64,000 nt of DNA from Propionicimonas sp. (lineage in GTDB: Bacteria > Actinomycetota > Actinomycetes > Propionibacteriales > Propionibacteriaceae). Location of the stretch: positions 124,001 to 188,000 of the forward strand of contig VMSW01000007.1 in NCBI GenBank assembly GCA_013791955.1, in the 5' to 3' direction. The translations under genes were made by a program, and so were the position numbers. How positions within the stretch are numbered: position 1 is the stretch's first letter; each line of letters opens with the position of its first letter. The notes beneath the pieces are model-generated. The model was not told the origin of the DNA. It ran no database searches and saw only the letters and a list, made by a program, of their open reading frames with translations. Shown here piece after piece: positions 58,778 through 64,000 of the stretch.

Positions 58778-58990
58778 GTGCCCGTGATTCTGTATCGCTA
58801 TCTCTCCGGCCCAGACAACGAGTCCTTCAACCACAAGGTGACGCTGGCCCTCAACAAGGGCTGGACGCTGGCTGGCCCGCCCGCCATGGCCTTTGACCCC
58901 GAGAAGGGGCGCCCGATCGTCGGTCAACCGATGCTCAAAGAGGTGCCTGGGGTGGACTACGCCGAGGGCGTGAACATCGCCGACTACTGA
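58778..58990 (+). CDS. DUF1737 domain protein
   Basis: 70 residues from GTG. ILYRYLSGPDNESFNHKVTL, then LNKGWTLAGPPAMAFD match DUF1737, a small family of unknown function. Its stop overlaps the converging MBL gene by 7 bases. Confidence 0.85.
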   Translation: MPVILYRYLSGPDNESFNHKVTLALNKGWTLAGPPAMAFDPEKGRPIVGQPMLKEVPGVDYAEGVNIADY

Positions 58991-59697
58991 GCCACCTGGC
59001 CGTATCGCCCCAGGGCTTCGCTGACCCCGTCGCGCCAGACCGGGCCATGCCCGGGCAGTACCCAGTCGGCATCGATGCGGGACAACTCCCCCAAAGAGGC
59101 CCGGGCCTGAGCAGGGTCATCGGTGAACGGCGCCGGAGCGGGTCCCTCCGCACCAGTGAGCACGTGCCGGGTCGTCAGCGCGTCGCCGACGAACAGGGCG
59201 CGCTGGTTCGGGAAATGGAAGCCGACGCTGCCGGGGGAGTGACCCGGCAGGCCGATGACCGTTGGGTGGCCGGGCACCGCGAGAGTCTGGCCAGCGGTGA
59301 AGGTCTGCACCTCGGTGAGGAAGGTGGTCTTCAGCCCGCCGCGGGCGGCGGCGTAGCCGAGGAACCGCAGCAGCGGCAGGACTCGCATTCGCCCCCACTC
59401 GACCGCGGGTTTGGCGGCGCCTTGCGCGCGCTGCGCGTCCTGCTCGTGGACGAACACCGGAACGCCATGGTCGCGGCGCAGGCGCTCGGCGAAGCCAAGG
59501 TGGTCCTCGTCGCCGTGGGTGAGAATCACGGCCTGCACCTCGCTGAGGTTGCGCCCGGCGGCGGCTAGCTCGCGCAGGAACTGCGGCCACTGACCAGCCA
59601 GTCCGGCGTCGATAACGGTCACGCCATCGTCGGTCGCGACCAGGTAGCAGGCAACGATGTCGTTGCCGATTCGGTGCAGGCCTTCGGTGAGCTTCAT
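58984..59697 (-). CDS. MBL-fold hydrolase controlled by adjacent TetR gene
   Basis: 237 residues from ATG 59697 (AAGGGG upstream). The metal motif reads ILTHGDEDHLGF: HxDxDH, with the second His replaced by Asp. Other ligands are present (GLPGHSPGS, LFVGDALT, VLPGHGPVW). Glyoxalase-II/lactonase-like. Divergent from tetR across a perfect operator, so expression is likely induced by a TetR ligand. Confidence 0.88.
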   Translation of the reverse strand: MKLTEGLHRIGNDIVACYLVATDDGVTVIDAGLAGQWPQFLRELAAAGRNLSEVQAVILTHGDEDHLGFAERLRRDHGVPVFVHEQDAQRAQGAAKPAVEWGRMRVLPLLRFLGYAAARGGLKTTFLTEVQTFTAGQTLAVPGHPTVIGLPGHSPGSVGFHFPNQRALFVGDALTTRHVLTGAEGPAPAPFTDDPAQARASLGELSRIDADWVLPGHGPVWRDGVSEALGRYGQVAQ

Positions 59698-59718
59698 CGG
59701 TGGTCCCCTTTCCTTGTC

Positions 59719-59739
59719 ATAGCTACGGTATGTAGCTAT
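59719..59739. promoter_or_regulatory. TetR operator
   Basis: ATAGCTAC-GGTAT-GTAGCTAT, perfect 8-base arms, between the divergent MBL and tetR genes. A degenerate second copy (GGCTAC...ATAGC) follows at 59744-59758. Confidence 0.75.
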
Positions 59740-59778
59740 CATGGCTACTGTCAATAGCGATCATTACGGAGGCTCCAG

Positions 59779-60354
59779 ATGCCCACTCCAGCACGCACGT
59801 CGATCGAAGAGATCGTGGCTGCCGGTCGCCGAGTGGTGGCCACCGACGGCCTGGACGGGCTCACCATGCAGCGGGTAGCTGAGCTCGCCGGCGTCCGGGC
59901 GCCGTCGCTTTACAAGCGGGTGCCCAGTCGGGCCGCGTTGGTGCGCCTGGTCGCCGAGGATCTACTTCGAGACCTGAGTGCGGCCTTAGCCGGGGCCGTG
60001 GGTAGCGGTGATGATCAACTGCGGCGGTTGGCCGTAGCGTTTCGGGAGTTCGCGCTGGCAGAGCCGGGCGTGCTCGCTCTGGTATTCGCGCCGCTGCCGA
60101 CGGCGATGGCACCATCTCCCCAGGCGCTGGCCGTAGCCGCCGAGCCGGTGCTGAAGGTTGCGGGCCAACTCGTCGGGGACGGGCAGGCTTTGGAGGCCGC
60201 CCGGACGATCACCGCTTGGGCCACCGGCTTCGTCCGGATGGAACTTCAAGGCGGTTTCGAGCTGGGCGGCAGCGTGCCTCGGGCGTTCGACTACGGGATT
60301 CGGGCTTTGGCACTTGGCCTGGCAGCCAGCCGTCCCCCGATGCCTGGGTTGTGA
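59779..60354 (+). CDS. TetR-family regulator with WHG-type C-terminal domain
   Basis: 191 residues. HTH: IVAAGRRVVATDGLDGLTMQ, RVAELAGVRAPSLYKRVPSR. The C-terminal ligand domain has LAVAFREFALAEPGVLALVF and TAWATGFVRMELQGGFELGG, as in TetR_C_33/WHG members. GGAGG before ATG. Likely represses itself and the MBL gene. Confidence 0.9.
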   Translation: MPTPARTSIEEIVAAGRRVVATDGLDGLTMQRVAELAGVRAPSLYKRVPSRAALVRLVAEDLLRDLSAALAGAVGSGDDQLRRLAVAFREFALAEPGVLALVFAPLPTAMAPSPQALAVAAEPVLKVAGQLVGDGQALEAARTITAWATGFVRMELQGGFELGGSVPRAFDYGIRALALGLAASRPPMPGL

Positions 60355-60361
60355 GACGGCA

Positions 60362-60404
60362 AGCGGTCCCGGCAGCTTCGGGGGAGTGAGCTGCCGGGAC
60401 CGCT
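60362..60404. terminator. Bidirectional terminator between tetR and rpf-like gene
   Basis: Perfect 16-pair stem AGCGGTCCCGGCAGCT/AGCTGCCGGGACCGCT with an 11-base loop, extended by GGCA/TGCC across a single-A bulge. Confidence 0.75.
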
Positions 60405-60421
60405 ATGCCGGGGGTGGGAGA

Positions 60422-61213
60422 CTACGCGCAGCCCCAGGGGCGGGTGCCGCGCTTCTTGTACAGCCGATTCGCCACCGTGATCTGCTCAGCCTTGGTCGCC
60501 TTGTGGGGCTTGGAGGCGAAGTCACGTCCGCCGACGGACCGCCAGGTGGCCAGGCTGAACTGCAAGCCGCCGTAGTAGCCGTTCCCGGTGTTGATGTGCC
60601 AGCGGCCGCCAGATTCGCACTTGGCGATCCTGTTCCACATCTTCAGGTGGGCCAGATTGAGCGGCTTGCCCTTGGTGCCAACTTCGACGAACTTCATCAC
60701 CGGAGCGACCAGCACGGTCTGGGCAGCCAGAACCTTCTTTGCGACCTTCCCGTTCACCTTTTTGATGGTGTAGGTGCGCTTCGCGCTGCCGGCGGCCCCG
60801 GGGCTAATCACCTTGGTCAGCCCGCGACGCATGGAGGCGTTGAGCTTCTTGGTGACCGGCGGGGCTACCTTCTCGGTAACCGTGACGGTGGTGAACGTGA
60901 CGCGCTTCACCACGATCTTGGTCTTCTTGGTGATCTTGGTGCTGAGTGCGGGCTTGACCACGTCGGTCGCGCCAAGGGTGATCTTGCGCTGGACGAGCAG
61001 TGCGGCCACGGTGGCGGCCTTGGTCTTGAGCTTCTTGGCCTTGGCCGAACCCACCTTGATGGTGATCCGCTTGGCCTTAACGACCTGGGTGGCGGTCATG
61101 AAGGCGGGGCTGATTGCGGGGCTGGAAGTCGGTGCGGGCGCCGCGGCGCTATTGGGCGAGCCGCCGGCCACCAGGGCCAAAGTAAGCAGAGCTCCGGAAA
61201 GGGCTTTAAACAT
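60422..61213 (-). CDS. Lysine-rich Rpf-type transglycosylase
   Basis: 263 residues. Signal peptide 1-25 (ALSGALLTLALVAGG). One DUF348 repeat (TVAALLVQRKITLGATDVVK), a G5 domain (VTEKVAPPVTKKLNASM to KFVEVGTKG), then the Rpf catalytic domain: RIAKCESGGRWHINTGNGYY (catalytic Glu), YGGLQFSLATW and PWGCA. About 36 Lys against 6 acidic residues, very basic. GGAGGAACA before the ATG. Cleaves peptidoglycan; tandem paralogue of the next gene. Confidence 0.9.
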   Translation of the reverse strand: MFKALSGALLTLALVAGGSPNSAAAPAPTSSPAISPAFMTATQVVKAKRITIKVGSAKAKKLKTKAATVAALLVQRKITLGATDVVKPALSTKITKKTKIVVKRVTFTTVTVTEKVAPPVTKKLNASMRRGLTKVISPGAAGSAKRTYTIKKVNGKVAKKVLAAQTVLVAPVMKFVEVGTKGKPLNLAHLKMWNRIAKCESGGRWHINTGNGYYGGLQFSLATWRSVGGRDFASKPHKATKAEQITVANRLYKKRGTRPWGCA

Positions 61214-61312
61214 TGTTCCTCCGATGGGGAATCAGGGGTTAGGGGTGCTGGTCAGGGGTGCGGGAGCGCGGCAGGGTATAGCTGCGCCCTTGGAATGGCC
61301 GGATTGGCCGGA

Positions 61313-62407
61313 TCAGGCTGCGTGGCTGCAGCCCCAAGGGCCTAGGCCGGCCCGGTCGTAGTAGCGGTTCGCCACTGTGATTTGTTGGGCGCGGCTGGCC
61401 TGATGGGGTAGCGCGGCGAAATCCCGTCCACCCATAGCTCGCCAGGACGCCGCCGAGAACTGCAGGCCGCCGTAGTAGCCGTTGCCGGTGTTGATGTGCC
61501 AGTTGCCGCCGGATTCGCACTTGGCGATCCGGTCCCACATGGCCGCCCGGGCCAGGTTGATGCCAACTCCGTTGGCCGAGGTCTTGGTGCCCACCTCGAG
61601 AGTGGCTGGGGTTGGCGGAATCAGCACGATCTCGTTGAGGATCTTCTTCTTGTCGACCTTGCCATTCACCGTGGTGATCTCATAGGTGCGGGTGGCCCGC
61701 CCGTCCTTGCCGGCGACCAGGGTCTTGGACTCCCCGGCCCACATGGCGGAGTTCTTCTTCTTGGTGACCGGGTAGTCGACATCTTCAGTGAGGGTCTTGG
61801 TGGTGATCTCGACCCGGTCGAGCCGCACCTTGGCGTCCTCGGCGAGGAAGGCCTGCGGTTCGGGGGAGACGACGTCGTCAGCGTCGGCGCTCAGGCCCTG
61901 CTGATTGAGCAGGTCGGCGACGGTGTTGGCGGTGGTGGTGAACTTCTTCGGCTCCGCGCCGGCTACCGACAAGCTGATCTTCTTCGGGGTGCTCACTTGC
62001 ACCTCAAGTCCGGTGCGCGGTAGCTCGGTATTCAGTGGGACGGAGATCCAAGCGGCGGCGAGTTCGGGGATCGCCTTGGCGCCCAGCACCTCATCGAGGG
62101 TGCGAGCGGTGGTGGTCAGGGTCTCCCGCTGGCCGTCGACGATCAGGGTGAGCGGTTTGGCGTAGGTGACTGAGATGGCGTGACCGTCTTCAACCTTGGC
62201 GTCGAGTGCAGGGCTGATCAGATCGTTAGGGCCCAGGACGACACCGGCGCCGTTGAGCACGTCGGCCACGGTGACCGCGAAAGCGCCGCCGACAACGGGC
62301 TGGCCGTCGATCGTCAGCTGTACGTCCTTATGCAGGGCGGTCGCGGTGGTCGTCCCACCTGCGGCGAGGGCGACGCCCAAGGCCACGGCGGTGATGATCT
62401 TCTTCAA
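61313..62407 (-). CDS. rpfB: RpfB-like resuscitation-promoting factor
   Basis: 364 residues from TTG 62407 (AGGAA at 7 bases). N-terminal signal/anchor KKIITAVALGVALAAGGT, three DUF348 repeats (VADVLNGAGVVL, LDEVLGAKAIPEL, VADLLNQQGLSADADDVVSP), G5 domain (TLTEDVDYPVTKKKNSAMW), and the Rpf lysozyme-like domain RIAKCESGGNWHINTGNGYY with PWGCSHAA. RpfB architecture of M. tuberculosis. Extracellular muralytic enzyme that promotes regrowth. Confidence 0.95.
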   Translation of the reverse strand: MKKIITAVALGVALAAGGTTTATALHKDVQLTIDGQPVVGGAFAVTVADVLNGAGVVLGPNDLISPALDAKVEDGHAISVTYAKPLTLIVDGQRETLTTTARTLDEVLGAKAIPELAAAWISVPLNTELPRTGLEVQVSTPKKISLSVAGAEPKKFTTTANTVADLLNQQGLSADADDVVSPEPQAFLAEDAKVRLDRVEITTKTLTEDVDYPVTKKKNSAMWAGESKTLVAGKDGRATRTYEITTVNGKVDKKKILNEIVLIPPTPATLEVGTKTSANGVGINLARAAMWDRIAKCESGGNWHINTGNGYYGGLQFSAASWRAMGGRDFAALPHQASRAQQITVANRYYDRAGLGPWGCSHAA

Positions 62408-62433
62408 GCTGGATTCCTGTGTTCGGCGGCAGT

Positions 62434-62486
62434 TTCCTGAGAACACTCTGCCTGAGTCTGAGAGATTTGGTCAAGTTTCTCAGGAA
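62434..62486. promoter_or_regulatory. Long inverted repeat upstream of rpfB
   Basis: TTCCTGAGAA (62434-62443) and TTCTCAGGAA (62477-62486), perfect 10-base arms; between them further CTGAG copies. Minus-strand TTGACC (62469-62474) is a possible -35 box. Operator or leader hairpin for rpfB. Confidence 0.5.
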
Positions 62487-62527
62487 TTCCCGCTTGGTGC
62501 GTCGCTCACCGCAGGCCCCGAAAACAC

Positions 62528-62558
62528 GAACGCGCCGCCCGAAGTGGGCGGCGCGTTC
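62528..62558 (-). terminator. Terminator of sodA
   Basis: 13-pair perfect stem GAACGCGCCGCCC/GGGCGGCGCGTTC, 5-base loop; on the minus strand followed by GTGTTTTC. 10 bases after the sodA stop. Confidence 0.85.
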
Positions 62559-62567
62559 AGCGAGATT

Positions 62568-63176
62568 TCAGAAGATGTCGACGGCCTTCGCCTTGGCCAG
62601 ACGTTCGGCCACGTCGGCCCAGTTGACCACATTCCACCAGGCCTTCACGTAGTCGGCCTTCACGTTCTTGTACTGCAGGTAGAAGGCGTGCTCCCACATG
62701 TCGAGCTGGAGTACCGGCAGCTGGCCAACCGGCAGGTTGTTCTGCTGGTCGTAGAGCTGGTTGATGTTCAGCCGCTTGCCGAACGTGTCCCAAACCAGCA
62801 TCGCCCAACCCGAACCCTGCAGGGAGTTGGCGGCAGCCTCGAACTGGCCGGTGAAGCCGGCATAGCTGCCGAAGTACTCATCGATCGCGCTGGCCACTTC
62901 GCCGGTGGGCGCACCGCCGCCGTTGGGTGACATGTTCTTCCAGAAGACCGAGTGGTTGATGTGACCGCCGAGGTGGAAGGCCAGGTCCTTCTCCAGCTTC
63001 GGGATCGCGGCGAAGTCGGCCTTGTCGCGGGCCTCAGCCAGCTTCTCCTGAGCGGTGTTGGCGCCGGCTACGTAGGCGGCGTGGTGCTTGGAGTGGTGCA
63101 GCTCCATGATCTCGCCTGAAATCGCGGGGGCCAGGTCGCCGTAGTCGTAGTCGAGAGCGGGCAGCGTGTAAGCCAT
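62568..63176 (-). CDS. sodA: Superoxide dismutase (Mn/Fe)
   Basis: 202 residues from ATG 63176 (GAAGGGA upstream). Metal ligands: His in MELHHSKHH, His in HINHSVFW, and Asp/His in [17 protein letters not shown] loop; Mn or Fe use is not decidable. No signal peptide, though such actinobacterial SODs may be exported. Confidence 0.96.
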   Translation of the reverse strand: MAYTLPALDYDYGDLAPAISGEIMELHHSKHHAAYVAGANTAQEKLAEARDKADFAAIPKLEKDLAFHLGGHINHSVFWKNMSPNGGGAPTGEVASAIDEYFGSYAGFTGQFEAAANSLQGSGWAMLVWDTFGKRLNINQLYDQQNNLPVGQLPVLQLDMWEHAFYLQYKNVKADYVKAWWNVVNWADVAERLAKAKAVDIF

Positions 63177-63246
63177 GTGGGAATCCCTTCGGGGTGAGTC
63201 TGAATCGTCCAACTAATCACTTACCCCAACCGGGGCTCCAGCGCCA

Positions 63247-64000
63247 CTATTCCGGCGAAGCCGGTGCGGCAATTGCTGGAGCTAGCAGTTGGGCCCGCCG
63301 TCCCGATCGGCGGAGCAGGCGCAGTAGCGGGGCACCCAGCAAGGCGATCAGCAGCGCGTTGGTGAGCGCTCGGCCCAGATTCCAACCCATCGAGGTGGCC
63401 AGGTTGAACAACACGAACCGGTGCAGATTCGCCAGCGGGCCGGCCGCCGGGTCGAAGGACAGCTGAGTGCCATCACCCAGGGCGAACGGCCAGAAGGAGA
63501 AATCCATCAACCAGCCGTAGACAAACGCTGAGACCACGCCATAGCCAGCCAGCAGCGCCAGCTCGGCCCGACCGGACGCCTTGGGCAGCAGCCCGGCGAA
63601 CAGTCCAACGAAACCGGCGGCGAGCATTTGGTAGGGCAACCAGGGGCCGACCCCGGAGGTGATCAACGCCGAGGTGAACAAGGTGATCGCCCCCAGAGCG
63701 AAGCCGAAGGCTGCGCCATAGGCCCGTCCGGCCAGAATGATCAGGAAGAAGACCAGCTCGAAGCCGGCCGTCCCGGCACTCAACGGACGCAACACCGTGC
63801 CCACAGCGGCCAGCACGCCCAGCATGGCCAAAGTCTTGGCGTCCAGGCGCCCGGCGGAAAGCTCGGTGAGCACGACGGCCAGCACCAGCGGTAACACCAG
63901 CGCGAACACCAGCGGAGCGGTCGCCGCCGACACCCCGGAGGCTGGGGTAAGAAACAGCGGCCAGCTGAACGCCACCGCACCGATCGCCAAGGCGGCAGCT
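63247..64000 (-). CDS. ECF-type transporter S-component-like membrane protein, 5' end outside
   Basis: At least 248 residues; the frame continues past 64000, so the start is missing (TTG 63990 is unlikely to be it). Six or so helices; ELSAGRLDAKTLAMLGVLAA, TAGFELVFFLIILAGRAYG, FGFALGAITLFTSALITSGV and GPWLPYQMLAAGFVG are typical of energy-coupling-factor substrate proteins of the cobalamin/precursor type. The ATPase/T genes may lie beyond the window. Confidence 0.8.
   Translation of the reverse strand, partial: AAALAIGAVAFSWPLFLTPASGVSAATAPLVFALVLPLVLAVVLTELSAGRLDAKTLAMLGVLAAVGTVLRPLSAGTAGFELVFFLIILAGRAYGAAFGFALGAITLFTSALITSGVGPWLPYQMLAAGFVGLFAGLLPKASGRAELALLAGYGVVSAFVYGWLMDFSFWPFALGDGTQLSFDPAAGPLANLHRFVLFNLATSMGWNLGRALTNALLIALLGAPLLRLLRRSGRRAQLLAPAIAAPASPE

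Overview
The window is GC-rich chromosomal DNA from an actinomycete. GTG and TTG starts are frequent, and many coding strands overlap by 4 bases. Actinobacteria-specific families are present: DUF3073, DUF4191, DUF3043, GuaB1, PknL with PASTA repeats, HelR and RpfB. Gene order resembles Mycobacterium tuberculosis Rv2172c to Rv2220 (metF-like, polyprenyl synthase, pknL, aroG, plsC, NlpC/P60, exonuclease-UvrC, trpD, erpA, glycerate-kinase-like, DUF3043, gcvT, pepA, sucB, lipB, lipA, DUF4191). No mycolic-acid or cytochrome bc1 genes interrupt it. I suspect Propionibacteriales, but the sequence alone does not settle this.

Layout. 1-6.4 kb: the tail of a secreted Ig-like repeat protein, a DUF4870 membrane protein, purF-purM and DUF3073. 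6.4-20 kb: a fructosamine-kinase family protein, a membrane protein, an ABC-F ATPase, then lipoate genes (lipA, lipB) with the lipoylated E2 protein SucB, a KstD-like flavoprotein, pepA and gcvT. 20-25 kb: a rhodanese facing a small CPVCNK membrane protein across a CsoR/CstR-like palindrome, then DUF3043, a glycerate-kinase-like protein and erpA. 25-35 kb: a TRIC channel, guaB1, trpD, a prepilin peptidase, cyclophilin, a lone Lrp sensor domain, an exonuclease-UvrC fusion and a lipoprotein. 35-46 kb: envelope enzymes (NlpC/P60, a probable zinc-protease lipoprotein, a hydrolase, PlsC) and shikimate-pathway genes (aroG, an aroE-aroK fusion, aroQ) with threonine aldolase and a LysR/YeiH pair. 46-54 kb: pknL, a thiE-like gene, a GNAT acetyltransferase with an attenuator-like leader, a polyprenyl synthase, metF and helR. 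54.8-58.7 kb: the infA-rpmJ-rpsM-rpsK-rpsD-rpoA-rplQ operon. 58.7-64 kb: DUF1737, a TetR/MBL pair, two tandem Rpf-type muralytic proteins, sodA and a partial ECF-S protein.

Two features recur across the window. First, at least sixteen genes have a TANNNT-like -10 box ending 6-7 bases before the start codon, the signature of leaderless mRNAs; this also fixes several start codons. Second, a 26-base tandem repeat occurs at two loci 35 kb apart, once capped by an inverted copy. The rest is mostly core metabolism and housekeeping. I see no prophage, insertion sequence, CRISPR array, rRNA or canonical tRNA gene. No stretch without a gene exceeds 300 bases.
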